From: G963667675 sp964291545
GTDB lineage: Bacteria; Chloroflexota; Dehalococcoidia; Lucifugimonadales; UBA3495
Direction: 5' to 3'
NCBI GenBank assembly: GCA_964291545.2
Contig: OZ219860.1
Coordinates: 930,001 to 994,000 of the forward strand
DNA length: 64,000 nt
Of this stretch, positions 16,345-25,279 are shown piece after piece. Under the pieces are notes generated by a model. That model was not told where the DNA came from. It saw only the letters and a list, made by a program, of their open reading frames with translations, and did no database searches. Position numbers and translations under genes: made by a program. Position 1 is the stretch's first letter; the number at the start of each line of letters is the position of its first letter.

Positions 16345-17943
16345 CTATTCCCACTCTATGGTCCCCGGAGGTTTGCTGGTAATGTCGTACACCACTCGGT
16401 TGACCCCGGGAACCTCGTTGACTATCCGGTTGGAGATGCGCGCCAGTACCTCGTAGGGGAGCCTGACCCAGTCGGCCGTCATGGCGTCGTCGCTGGTCAC
16501 CGCCCGGACGGCGCAGACGTTCCCGTATGTCCTGTAGTCCCCCATCACACCCACGGTCCTGCTGTCGCTGAGCACCGCAAAGCTCTGCCAAAGCTGGTCG
16601 TACAGGTTGGACGCCTTGATCTCGTCGATGACTATCCAGTCGCAGCGTCTCAGCATGTCCAGCCGCTCTTTGGTCACCTCGCCGATCACCCTGATCGCGA
16701 GGCCGGGACCGGGGAAGGGTTGACGGTTCACCATCTCCACCGGCAGTCCCAATTCCATGCCGACTTCCCTGACTTCGTCTTTAAACAGGTAACGCAATGG
16801 CTCGACCAGCTTTAGCTTCATGTGCTGCGGCAACCCGCCCACGTTGTGGTGGGTCTTGATGCGCGCCGAAGCGCTGCTGTCGGATGCCGCGCTTTCTATG
16901 ACGTCTGAATACAGGGTTCCCTGCGCCAGGAAATCGGGTTTGCCCAACTCCGACGCAACGTCTTCGAACACCCGAATGAACTCCTCTCCGATGACCTTGC
17001 GTTTCGTCTCCGGGTCTGTCACGCCGGCAAGCTGCTCCAGGAATCTATTCGAGGCGTCGGTATACACCAGGTTCAATCCCAAATTGCGATTGAACGTGGC
17101 TTGCACCCGTTCCGCCTCTTCCAGCCGCAATAGCCCGTTGTTGACGAAGATGCACGTCAGTTGGTCGCCGATGGCCTTGTGCAGTAAGACGGCCGTCACC
17201 GCCGAGTCCACTCCGCCCGACAAAGCGCATATCACCCGGCCATCACCCACTTGTTTCCGGACCCTCTTGATAGAGTCATTGACAAAGTTGCCGGGAGTCC
17301 ACGAGCCGTCGCAAGAGCATACCCGGAAGAGAAAATTCTCCAGGACGGTCTGGCCCATCGGTGTATGGCGCACTTCCGGATGGAACTGCAGCCCGAATAT
17401 TTTCTCGCCGTCTCCGATGGCCGCCACCGGGGAATTCTCAGTGTATGCCAGGGACGTGAAGTCGTGGGGAAGCTGCTCCACCCGGTCGCCGTGACTCATC
17501 CACACTTGCAGCGACGGCGGCAGTCCGTGGAATATCGGAGCTTCGGCAGTCTCCTGGTGCAGGATTGCCGACCCGAACTCCTGTTTGAGCCCAGGCGCCA
17601 CCTTTCCGCCCAGTTGGTGCACCAGCGCCTGCATCCCGTAGCAGATGCCCAGGACGGGCAATCCCCGGTCAAAGACCCATCCCGGCGCCAACGGCGCCCC
17701 GGGCTCGTAGACGCTGGCCGGGCCTCCCGACAAAATCACGCCCCGGGGATTCATCCGCTCCACCGACTCCCACGAGGCGGAAGCCGGCACTATCTCTGCA
17801 TAGACCTTTAGCTCCCTCACTCGACGGGCGATCAGGTGGCTGTACTGGGAACCGAAATCTACGACGGCGATCCCTTCGTTGACCGTCTGCGGGCCGTCGG
17901 CCGCCTCCGAGCCCAGACCTTCCAGGCTCTTGGCGATTTCCAA
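16345..17943 (-). CDS. guaA: GMP synthase (glutamine-hydrolysing)
   Basis: Both halves are intact. The glutaminase domain has VVDFGSQYSH, nucleophile Cys in LGICYGMQ and the His-Glu pair in LQFHPEVRH. The ATP-pyrophosphatase domain has the P-loop ALSGGVDSAV and the C-terminal dimer domain ends in KPPGTIEWE. It converts XMP to GMP. The frame is open up to 18150, but the first 80-odd residues are not GuaA-like, and a TATAAT at 18069-18064 places the transcript start after them. No ATG or GTG fits, so I use TTG 17943 (GAGG 11 bases upstream), giving 532 residues, the usual length. The start is uncertain. Confidence 0.93.
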   Translation of the reverse strand: MEIAKSLEGLGSEAADGPQTVNEGIAVVDFGSQYSHLIARRVRELKVYAEIVPASASWESVERMNPRGVILSGGPASVYEPGAPLAPGWVFDRGLPVLGICYGMQALVHQLGGKVAPGLKQEFGSAILHQETAEAPIFHGLPPSLQVWMSHGDRVEQLPHDFTSLAYTENSPVAAIGDGEKIFGLQFHPEVRHTPMGQTVLENFLFRVCSCDGSWTPGNFVNDSIKRVRKQVGDGRVICALSGGVDSAVTAVLLHKAIGDQLTCIFVNNGLLRLEEAERVQATFNRNLGLNLVYTDASNRFLEQLAGVTDPETKRKVIGEEFIRVFEDVASELGKPDFLAQGTLYSDVIESAASDSSASARIKTHHNVGGLPQHMKLKLVEPLRYLFKDEVREVGMELGLPVEMVNRQPFPGPGLAIRVIGEVTKERLDMLRRCDWIVIDEIKASNLYDQLWQSFAVLSDSRTVGVMGDYRTYGNVCAVRAVTSDDAMTADWVRLPYEVLARISNRIVNEVPGVNRVVYDITSKPPGTIEWE

Positions 17944-18063
17944 GTACGCCGATACCTCGAGGTCATCGCTGGCGGCAACTCGTCGGCCTGGGTCTAGCTT
18001 TTCTTCAGGCGTGGCTGGGCCTCCCTGCAACGTGAGTAGCGCGGCATCCGCGAGGTTGCGGGT

Positions 18064-18069
18064 ATTATA
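18064..18069 (-). promoter_or_regulatory. Candidate -10 element for guaA
   Basis: A perfect TATAAT on the minus strand about 120 bases upstream of the preferred guaA start. The expected -35 position is poor. If used, guaA cannot start at the far-upstream in-frame ATG 18150. Confidence 0.45.
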
Positions 18070-18181
18070 GCCGGGATGCCTTGGCGAGTATAGCGCAGTG
18101 CCAACTCGTGATTGGTCTCTTGGCGGGGTGCGCTGTGTTATACTCGCCAAGGAGGAACAGGCGTGTCAACGCCGGAGCCCG

Positions 18182-18808
18182 ATGCAGAAAAACGTTCCGG
18201 TCGCCGATGACCGGGCAGAAGAGGACATCGAACAGGCGGTAAAGCTCCTGAAAGCCGGCGGGGTGGTGGTATTCCCCACCGACACCCTATACGGCTTGGG
18301 CGCCGACGTGTTCTCCATAGCCGCTTTGGAACGGCTCTTCTCCATCAAGGGCCGCCCGGCAGCATTGGCCCTCCCCGTTTTGGTGAGCTCCACAGACCAG
18401 GTCGAGATGGTCGCCCGCTTCACCGGCATCGGCAGTCGTTTGGCTGCCCGGTTTTGGCCCGGCCCGTTGACTTTGGTGTTGCCCAGGATGGACAGCCTCG
18501 CCGACTTGGTGACCGGCGGAAGGGACACCGTGGCGGTGAGGATGCCGGACCACCGCGTGCCTCTGACCCTTGCCCGCCAACTGCAGGGCCCTGTGACCGG
18601 CACCAGCGCCAATCTCAGCGGAGGGCCTGACTTGCTCTCCCTGGACGCGCTGGACTCGCAATTGGGCGGCCGGGTAGATTACATAATGCGCTCAGGCCCG
18701 CCTCCCCGGGGAACGGCATCCACCGTGGTCGACGTCACCGGCGACTTTCCTCAATTGATACGGGAGGGCGCCATTAGCCTGGAAAACGTCTTGGCCGCCC
18801 TGGAATAA
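18182..18808 (+). CDS. tsaC: L-threonylcarbamoyladenylate synthase
   Basis: A 208-residue YrdC/Sua5-type protein that makes threonylcarbamoyl-AMP for the t6A37 tRNA modification. Motifs: VVVFPTDTLYGLGADVF, the KGRPAALALPV loop, PGPLTLVLPR and TGTSANLSGG. ATG 18182 is the only family-consistent start, but it lacks a close ribosome site. The strong AAGGAGG at 18149-18155 instead serves a GTG at 18163 in another frame. A one-base difference in the A5 run at 18188-18192 would join the two frames, so the true N-terminus may be six residues longer. Confidence 0.93.
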   Translation: MQKNVPVADDRAEEDIEQAVKLLKAGGVVVFPTDTLYGLGADVFSIAALERLFSIKGRPAALALPVLVSSTDQVEMVARFTGIGSRLAARFWPGPLTLVLPRMDSLADLVTGGRDTVAVRMPDHRVPLTLARQLQGPVTGTSANLSGGPDLLSLDALDSQLGGRVDYIMRSGPPPRGTASTVVDVTGDFPQLIREGAISLENVLAALE

Positions 18809-18810
18809 CG

Positions 18811-18984
18811 ATGGCCAAACGTCCCAACTGGTACAGCGAGCATCCGCCTGCCTGCACGTGTGTAGATTGCGACCAGCGCCGCCGGACCAAAAGGCGCACC
18901 CCCTTTGGCGTGGGCCGTTCCGGATGCCTGCCGTGGCTGGTCGGAGTGCTGATAGCGCTGGTGATAGTCGGAGGCGCAGTTTAG
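18811..18984 (+). CDS. Small membrane protein with CxCxxC motif
   Basis: A 57-residue ORF that begins two bases after the tsaC stop. Residues 11-30 contain the Cys cluster PPACTCVDCDQRRR, suggesting a metal or redox site. A basic stretch and one hydrophobic helix (about 40-57) run to the C-terminus, predicting a membrane-anchored protein with a cytoplasmic Cys head. A third Cys-Leu-Pro lies at the start of the helix. I do not recognise a named family, though similar WYSEHPP-CxCxxC N-termini are familiar from Chloroflexota proteins. Composition and coupling to tsaC support a real gene. Confidence 0.6.
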   Translation: MAKRPNWYSEHPPACTCVDCDQRRRTKRRTPFGVGRSGCLPWLVGVLIALVIVGGAV

Positions 18985-19065
18985 TGAAGTCTGGGGAAGC
19001 CCTATCAAAACCCTCCATGCCAAAGTCGCCTGATGACAGACCTAATAGGAGCCGGTTGACCCGCA

Positions 19066-20079
19066 GTGTTCGCTAGCTACGATTCGTACAGAAACGCCTT
19101 GGACCAAGAACTCAGGGATGTTTTCTCATCTCGCCAGGGTTTCCTCTACGATGTCCTGCGCTACCACCTGGGTTGGGCCGACGAGCAAGGAAACCCTCGG
19201 GACAGCTTGGCCCCCTTGCACTTCCCCAGCATCCTGGCCCTGGCCTCCTGCCAAGCGCTGTCCGGAGACTTCAGTTCTGCCTTGCCCGCTGCCGCCGGCA
19301 TCGAGTTGGTTTACAACTTCACCTTGGTCCACGGCGATGTGCAATCTGGGAGGCCCGACGCGGTCGACCGCCCCAGCATATGGTGGGTGTGGGGCCCTGC
19401 CCAAGCCATCAACGCCGGCGACGGCCTCCACGCCTTGGGCCGTACCACCACCATGCGACTGGCGCAACGGGGCATTCCCCCTCAGCAGGTGCTGCAGGCC
19501 GTCCAGTCCCTGGACAGGGCTTGCCTGGTCCTGTGTGAGGGACAGTACATGGACCTTGAGTTTCAGGACCGTATCCTGGTCACCGCCGACGACTACCTCG
19601 ACATGGTCCGCCGCAAGACCGGCGCCCTTACCGGTTGCTCAGCCGAGTCCGGAGCCCTGGCCGCCGGGGTCGGCCGGGACGGCTGCGCCCGGTTCCGGGA
19701 CTTCGGCGCCACGTTGGGCATGGCGTGGCAGATTAGCCGGGACATTCGGGACCTGTGGGGGCGTCAAGGCGACGCCATGACTGCCAGCAACGTTTTGCAA
19801 AAAAAGAAGAGCCTGCCGCTCATCCACGCTTTGGAGACTGCCCCTGTAGCAACAAAGCGGGAGTTAGGGAACATCTACTTGAAGCGGGTACTGGAACCGG
19901 AAGACGCCGCGCGCTTGGTGGAAGTCCTGGACCAGACCGATTCCCGCTCGTACGCCGACGACAAGGCCAAGGAATTGGCCGACCAAGCCCTGGCAAGCAT
20001 CGACGAGGCTGGACTAGACGCTCAGGGGAAAGACATCCTCAGTGATCTGGCGCAATTGGCCTTGGACGGCGCCCTGTGA
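19066..20079 (+). CDS. Polyprenyl synthetase-like protein with altered Asp motifs
   Basis: The 337-residue helical protein follows the trans-prenyltransferase layout: a C-terminal-like ELVYNFTLVHGDV helix, WGPAQAINAGDGLHALG, and AWQISRDIRDLWG later on. In active enzymes the first motif is DDxxD and the second DDxxD after QI. Here the first reads G-D-V-Q-S (residues 90-94), losing two of three Asp, and the second reads R-D-I-R-D, losing its first Asp. Magnesium-diphosphate binding is therefore doubtful, and it may be inactive or act differently. The start is GTG 19066. It lies between tsaC and pgk. Confidence 0.8.
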   Translation: MFASYDSYRNALDQELRDVFSSRQGFLYDVLRYHLGWADEQGNPRDSLAPLHFPSILALASCQALSGDFSSALPAAAGIELVYNFTLVHGDVQSGRPDAVDRPSIWWVWGPAQAINAGDGLHALGRTTTMRLAQRGIPPQQVLQAVQSLDRACLVLCEGQYMDLEFQDRILVTADDYLDMVRRKTGALTGCSAESGALAAGVGRDGCARFRDFGATLGMAWQISRDIRDLWGRQGDAMTASNVLQKKKSLPLIHALETAPVATKRELGNIYLKRVLEPEDAARLVEVLDQTDSRSYADDKAKELADQALASIDEAGLDAQGKDILSDLAQLALDGAL

Positions 20080-20118
20080 GCCCAGGCGGCGCTGGGGTCT
20101 GGATGACCATTAGGGGCC

Positions 20119-21321
20119 ATGGCTAAGCGGCCTCTTTCCAGCCTAAACGTTGAAGGCAAGCGTGTCCTGGTCAGGGCCGACTTCAATGTCCCCATTGAAC
20201 TGGGTGTCGAGGGAATTGCCGCCTACGACCAACGCCTTAGAGCAACGCTGCCCACCGTCCGTCACTTGATCGAGAGAAACTGCCGGATAGTCCTGTGTTC
20301 CCACCTTGGCCGGCCGGGTGGCAAGGTCGTCGAGTCCCTCCGGTTGGCGCCCGTGGGAGACCGGCTGGCAGAGCTATTGGACCGGCCGGTTCGCAACTTT
20401 CCCACTTGTACCGGCCCAGACGTGCAGGCCGCCGTGGCATCTACTGGCCCCGGCGAGTTGCTGCTGATAGAAAACCTCCGGTTCCATCCCGAGGAAGAAC
20501 AAAACGACCCCGCCTTTGCCGCGGCCCTTGCTTCCCTGGCAGACTGTTTCGTCATGGACGCCTTTGGCGCGGCCCACCGGGCCCACGCATCCACCGTCGG
20601 AGTTTCCGGCCTGCTCCCGTCGGCCATGGGTCTGTTGGTCCAGAAGGAAGTCGAAGCCCTGGGGCAAGCCCTTGCCGTGAGGGAAGGTGGGGCGCCCCTT
20701 GCCGCGCTGATGGGAGGTGCGAAGGTCAGTGATAAAATTCAGGTGTTGGAGAATTTACTGGACAAGCTGGACCATCTGTTTATCGGCGGCGGCATGGCGG
20801 TCACCTTCCTCCACGCCGTTGGCTATCCTACCGGGTCATCGTCGTTGGAACACGACAAGCTGGAATTTGCCGCCGAAATCATCGGCCGGGCCAAGCACAT
20901 CGGCGCCCAGGTGCACCTGCCCACCGACGTCGTGATTGCCGACGCGTTCGACCCCGACCCGGCTGAGGTCAAAGTCGTTCCAGTCGACAAAGTTCCGGCC
21001 GGTTGGTTCATAATGGATATAGGTGATTCAACGGCGCAACGGTTCTCCCAGGCCTTGGGAGAGTGCAAGACCGTCATCTGGAACGGGCCGATGGGAGTGT
21101 TCGAAATGCCCAGGTTTCAACAGGGCACCCGCACCGTAGCCCAGGCTCTCGCCGGACTAACGGATGCAGTCACGGTTGTCGGCGGCGGCTCCACCGCGGA
21201 CGCCGTAGAAAAACTGGGCCTCTCAGACAAAATGACCCATGTCTCCACCGGAGGCGGAGCATCCCTGGAGTTCCTGGAAGGCAAGGAACTCCCAGGCATA
21301 GCAGCCTTGCCCGATGTGTGA
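20119..21321 (+). CDS. pgk: Phosphoglycerate kinase
   Basis: A 400-residue glycolytic kinase transferring phosphate between 1,3-bisphosphoglycerate and ADP. Family motifs are intact: VRADFNVPI, SHLGRPGG, GGAKVSDKI, WNGPMGVFE and the nucleotide-binding GGGSTADAVE. Start GTG or ATG near 20119 is consistent with the family N-terminus (SLNVEGKRVLVRADFN). It heads a glycolytic group with apgM and tpiA; no gap gene is adjacent. Confidence 0.97.
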   Translation: MAKRPLSSLNVEGKRVLVRADFNVPIELGVEGIAAYDQRLRATLPTVRHLIERNCRIVLCSHLGRPGGKVVESLRLAPVGDRLAELLDRPVRNFPTCTGPDVQAAVASTGPGELLLIENLRFHPEEEQNDPAFAAALASLADCFVMDAFGAAHRAHASTVGVSGLLPSAMGLLVQKEVEALGQALAVREGGAPLAALMGGAKVSDKIQVLENLLDKLDHLFIGGGMAVTFLHAVGYPTGSSSLEHDKLEFAAEIIGRAKHIGAQVHLPTDVVIADAFDPDPAEVKVVPVDKVPAGWFIMDIGDSTAQRFSQALGECKTVIWNGPMGVFEMPRFQQGTRTVAQALAGLTDAVTVVGGGSTADAVEKLGLSDKMTHVSTGGGASLEFLEGKELPGIAALPDV

Positions 21322-21387
21322 AGAAATGGGCCGGTTCGTTCCTGCCAGGGTTAGCGCCGGCCAAGTTATTGTACGTAAGGACAAGTT

Positions 21388-22593
21388 ATGATCGACCTGG
21401 AAGTATTACGGGACTCCTATACCTCGACGCCATCTAAGATTGTCATGTTGGTGGTGGACGGTCTTGGTGGCCTCCCTCACCCTGACACCGGCAAGTCGGA
21501 ACTGCAGCAGGCCGACACCCCCAATCTGGACGCACTGGCCGGTGTCAGCGCCTGCGGCCTTACCACCCCTGTTCTGCCCGGCGTCACCCCAGGTAGCGGA
21601 CCCGGCCACCTGGCCCTCTTCGGGTACGACCCTCTCAAGCACATGATCGGCCGCGGGGCGCTGGAGGCCCTGGGCATAGACGTGGACTTAAGAGACGGGG
21701 ACTTGGCCGCCCGCGGCAACTTTTGCACCGTTGACGCTGCGGGGGATCTGGTGGACAGGAGGGCCGGGCGCATCGCAACGGAGCTCAGCAGGCCCCTGTG
21801 CAGTCGCCTGGACCGTATTGAAATCGACGGCGTGGACCTGGACGTTTATCCCGTCCAGGACTACCGTTTCGTACTCCGCCTGCGGGGAGACGGCCTGTCT
21901 GAGGCCCTGTCCGAGACTGACCCCCAGGTATTGGGAGCGGCCCCGTTACCGGTAAAGCCCCTGGAACCCCAGGCCCAGCGCGCTGCTGACCTGGTCAACG
22001 AGTTCGTGTCCCAAGCGCGGGTGTTGTTGGCCGAGGAAGAACCCGCCAACATGGTCCTCCTCCGCGGCTTTGCCCAGTTGCCCAGCCTACCGCCAATGGG
22101 CCAGGTATACGGCCTGGACCCCGCGGCTATCGCCGCCTATCCCATGTACCGGGGTCTGGCCACCGTGGCGGGCATGAAGGTGATTCCAACCGGCCGCACC
22201 TTCGCCGACGAGGTGGAGACGCTGCGGCAATGCTTCGATAGCCACGACTTCTTCTTCATTCATTACAAGCCCGCCGACGCTGCTGGGGAAGACGGCGACT
22301 TCGACGCCAAGGTCAAGACCTTGGAAGCCCTGGACCCCTTCATCCCTCAAATCCGGGACTTAGAGCCTGACGTGCTTATGGTTGCGGGAGACCACTCGAC
22401 CCCGGCTGTTTTGGCCGGCCACAGCTGGCATCCCGTCCCCTTTATGCTTCACTCCCGTTGGACCGGAGGCGAAGGCGTTCCCGCATTTGACGAAAAACAT
22501 TGCGCACAGGGCTCCGTAGGCCGCATACCGGCCACCCAGATAATGCTCTTGGCCCTTGCCCATGCCGGCAAGCTCACCAAGTTCGGCCCCTAG
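21388..22593 (+). CDS. apgM: Cofactor-independent phosphoglycerate mutase, archaeal type
   Basis: A 401-residue member of the alkaline-phosphatase superfamily of the ApgM kind, distinct from the long GpmI and the cofactor-dependent GpmA. Signs are VMLVVDGLGGLPH (metal Asp), DTPNLDALA with the nucleophile in TPGSGPGHLALFGYDP, and the C-terminal AGDHSTP. It interconverts 3- and 2-phosphoglycerate. ApgM occurs in archaea, Chloroflexota and some other bacteria. It lies 66 bases after pgk and 21 before tpiA. Confidence 0.92.
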   Translation: MIDLEVLRDSYTSTPSKIVMLVVDGLGGLPHPDTGKSELQQADTPNLDALAGVSACGLTTPVLPGVTPGSGPGHLALFGYDPLKHMIGRGALEALGIDVDLRDGDLAARGNFCTVDAAGDLVDRRAGRIATELSRPLCSRLDRIEIDGVDLDVYPVQDYRFVLRLRGDGLSEALSETDPQVLGAAPLPVKPLEPQAQRAADLVNEFVSQARVLLAEEEPANMVLLRGFAQLPSLPPMGQVYGLDPAAIAAYPMYRGLATVAGMKVIPTGRTFADEVETLRQCFDSHDFFFIHYKPADAAGEDGDFDAKVKTLEALDPFIPQIRDLEPDVLMVAGDHSTPAVLAGHSWHPVPFMLHSRWTGGEGVPAFDEKHCAQGSVGRIPATQIMLLALAHAGKLTKFGP

Positions 22594-22614
22594 TTTCTGG
22601 CGAGGGAACGACCG

Positions 22615-23373
22615 GTGCCAAAGCCGCTGATTGCCGGCAACTGGAAGATGAACACCAGCCTGGACGAGGCCGCGGCCCTCGCTACCGGTATTCGTGAGGC
22701 TGCAGAAGCCATCTCCGGCGCGGAAATTCTGCTCTGCCCTCCATTCACCGCCCTGGCCGCGGTCAGGGATGCGGTAAAGGGCTCGCAAATCAAAGTTGGC
22801 GCCCAGAACATGTATTATCAGCAGGCTGGAGCCTTCACCGGCGAAATCGCCCCAACCATGCTGCAGGGCCTTTGCGACTACGTTATCCTGGGCCATTCTG
22901 AACGGCGCCAACTCTTCGGAGAAGACGACGAGTTGATTAGCCTGAAAGTCCGATCAGCCTTCCAGCACGGCCTCAAGCCCATCCTCTGCGTCGGCGAGTC
23001 CTTGGACCAACGCGAGGCGGGCCTAGCCGGGTCGGTGGTCAGCCAACAGTTGCGCGCCGGCCTTGCCGGCATAGTTGACATAACGGGCTTGGTGGTGGCC
23101 TACGAGCCGGTTTGGGCCATAGGCGCCGGCCGCGCCGCAACGCCGGAAATCGCCGCCGAAATGATGGGCGGCGTGATTGCGGACACCCTGCAGTCCCTAC
23201 ACCCCGAAGCCGCCGGCGAGACGCCGCTGCTGTATGGAGGAAGCGTCAACCCGGACAACATCACCGGGTTCGCCGCGTTGGACAGCGTTCACGGCGCCCT
23301 GGTCGGCGGGGCTAGTCTCCAAGCCGACCAGTTCGTTGAGATTGCCAGGGCGACTGCCGAAGCCAAGAAATAG
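22615..23373 (+). CDS. tpiA: Triosephosphate isomerase
   Basis: A 252-residue TIM barrel with all catalytic parts: Asn-Lys in AGNWKMN, electrophile His in LGHSERR, general-base Glu in AYEPVWAIGAG, and the phosphate-binding GGSVNPDN. The GTG start at 22615 follows GAGGGA. Third gene of the glycolytic group and close to apgM and miaA, so probably in one transcript. Confidence 0.97.
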   Translation: MPKPLIAGNWKMNTSLDEAAALATGIREAAEAISGAEILLCPPFTALAAVRDAVKGSQIKVGAQNMYYQQAGAFTGEIAPTMLQGLCDYVILGHSERRQLFGEDDELISLKVRSAFQHGLKPILCVGESLDQREAGLAGSVVSQQLRAGLAGIVDITGLVVAYEPVWAIGAGRAATPEIAAEMMGGVIADTLQSLHPEAAGETPLLYGGSVNPDNITGFAALDSVHGALVGGASLQADQFVEIARATAEAKK

Positions 23374-23393
23374 ACCGGTTCCAACCACTGCCT

Positions 23394-24398
23394 ATGTCCT
23401 TCACCAATCGCGAGCCCCCAAAGGCCGCCTCTCCGGTAGTCTTCGTCGTAGGCCCCACGGCCTCAGGCAAGTCGCGAGTGGCCCTGGACTTGGCACACCG
23501 CTTCGACGGCGAAATAATCAACGCCGACAGCCGCCAGGTCTACCGGCTCATGGACATCGGGACGGCTAAGCCCTCTCCCAACGAGCAAGAGCAGACCCCC
23601 CATCACCTCCTGGACATCTGCGACCCAGGCGAAAGTTTCAACCTGGCCTGTTTCCTGTACAGGGCAACGGCAGCCATAGATAACATCCATGGCCGCGGCC
23701 GCTTGCCCGTCGTCGCCGGCGGCAGCGGCCAATACGTGTGGGGGCTACTCGAAGGTTGGCAAGTCCCAGCCGCGGCCCCCCAGCCCCAATTCCGCCTGGC
23801 CATGCTGGAAGAGGCCCAGCGCAACGGCCCGATGTCTGTATACCGGCAACTGCAATTGGCCGACCCGGATAGGGCTGCCCAGTTGGACCCGCGCAACCTG
23901 CGTCGCGTAGTCCGTGCGCTGGAGGTGCACCACTTCCGGCAACCGCCCGGCGCCAACCCTGAACGAGAACGCCGCCCGTTGGACAACACGTTAATCATCG
24001 GGTTGACCATGTCCCGCGAGGAACTCTACCGGCGCATAGACCAGCGCGTTGACCTGATGCAGGCATCAGGTCTGTTGGAAGAAGTCCGGGGATTGGCCAC
24101 CCAGGGCTACCAGTTGGGCCAGGGGCCGCTGTCCAGCCCCGGCTACCGGGAGTTGGGACAGCACGTCGCCGGTGAGGCCAGCCTCGAAGAAGCGGTGCAG
24201 CGGACCAAGTTTCAGACCCACAGATTGGCCCGCCGTCAATATACTTGGTTCAAGCTTCAAGACCCCAGAATCAACTGGCTCGACAGCTCAGACCCAGGCG
24301 TGGCTGCACAGGCCGCCGCATTGGTAGCTGACTTCCTATCCAGCCGTACCTGCTATGGTAGAATAGGCCCGCACACTTCCCAAGAGGACGAACTATGA
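23394..24398 (+). CDS. miaA: tRNA dimethylallyltransferase
   Basis: A 334-residue MiaA adding a dimethylallyl group to A37 of tRNAs reading UNN codons. The P-loop GPTASGKSRVA, the NADSRQVYRLMDIGTAKP block (catalytic Asp) and RLARRQYTWF match the family. It starts 20 bases after tpiA and its stop overlaps dapF (ATGA). Together with tsaC upstream this region carries two tRNA-modification genes for position 37. Confidence 0.96.
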   Translation: MSFTNREPPKAASPVVFVVGPTASGKSRVALDLAHRFDGEIINADSRQVYRLMDIGTAKPSPNEQEQTPHHLLDICDPGESFNLACFLYRATAAIDNIHGRGRLPVVAGGSGQYVWGLLEGWQVPAAAPQPQFRLAMLEEAQRNGPMSVYRQLQLADPDRAAQLDPRNLRRVVRALEVHHFRQPPGANPERERRPLDNTLIIGLTMSREELYRRIDQRVDLMQASGLLEEVRGLATQGYQLGQGPLSSPGYRELGQHVAGEASLEEAVQRTKFQTHRLARRQYTWFKLQDPRINWLDSSDPGVAAQAAALVADFLSSRTCYGRIGPHTSQEDEL

Positions 24399-25255
24399 AA
24401 TTCACCAAGATGCACGGCGCCGGCAACGACTATATCTACATTGACGCCAGGGGCATGGACGAAGACTGGCCCAGCCTGTCGCGGCGGATGAGCGACCGTC
24501 ATTTTGGCGTTGGCGGAGACGGGATAATCCTGGTCCTCGAGTCCGACCTAGCCGATTTGAAGATGCGCATGTTCAACGCCGACGGATCAGAGGGCGAAAT
24601 GTGCGGCAACGGCATCCGCTGCTTTGCCAAGTACGCTATAGAGCGCGGCCTGGTGGCAGCCGGAGTCCAGTCCCTCAACGTCGAGACCTTAGCCGGAGTT
24701 CGTACCATAGAGCCCATCTACCAAGGTGATATAGTCACCGGCGCCACGGTGGCCATGGGCGTTCCGGCCCTCGATCCGCCGGACATCCCCGTCGCCTTGG
24801 AGCCTGCCGGGGACTACCAGCGGGGGCCGGTGCTGGACTACCCCTGCCGTGTGGACGGCATAGACCTGGCCCTCACCTTCGTCTCCATGGGCAATCCCCA
24901 TGCTGTGGCTTTCCTGGAGCAACCTGTGGATGAGTTTCCGCTGCACGTCATAGGCCCTAAGGTGGAGCATCTGCCCATCTTTCCCAACCGGGTCAACTTT
25001 GAGATAGTCCATATGAACGGCGACGTAACCGCCACCGCCAGGGTATGGGAACGGGGATCGGGAGAGACAATGGCCTGCGGCACCGGCGCCTGCGCCATCG
25101 CCGTGGCCTGCGATCTGCACGCCATGAGCCGCGGACCCATTGACATAATATTGCCCGGCGGCGTTCTGAACATCGATTGGGACGGCTCGAGCGATGTCTT
25201 GCTGCAAGGCGACGCCGTAGAGGTCTTCAGTGGGGAATGGAACGCCCCCCACTAG
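24395..25255 (+). CDS. dapF: Diaminopimelate epimerase
   Basis: A 286-residue enzyme converting LL- to meso-diaminopimelate. Both catalytic Cys are present: MCGNGIRCF and MACGTGACA. MHGAGNDYIY and the substrate Asn/Glu residues are also visible. The start overlaps miaA by four bases. With dapL about 540 bases downstream it completes the aminotransferase route to meso-DAP and lysine; the hicBA pair lies between them. Confidence 0.96.
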   Translation: MKFTKMHGAGNDYIYIDARGMDEDWPSLSRRMSDRHFGVGGDGIILVLESDLADLKMRMFNADGSEGEMCGNGIRCFAKYAIERGLVAAGVQSLNVETLAGVRTIEPIYQGDIVTGATVAMGVPALDPPDIPVALEPAGDYQRGPVLDYPCRVDGIDLALTFVSMGNPHAVAFLEQPVDEFPLHVIGPKVEHLPIFPNRVNFEIVHMNGDVTATARVWERGSGETMACGTGACAIAVACDLHAMSRGPIDIILPGGVLNIDWDGSSDVLLQGDAVEVFSGEWNAPH

Positions 25256-25279
25256 CTCCTGACACAGGGAAAGCAGGCC

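Noticed and set aside
17944..18150. Upstream part of the guaA open frame
   Set aside because: No GuaA similarity, and it contains the likely -10 element, so it should not be translated.
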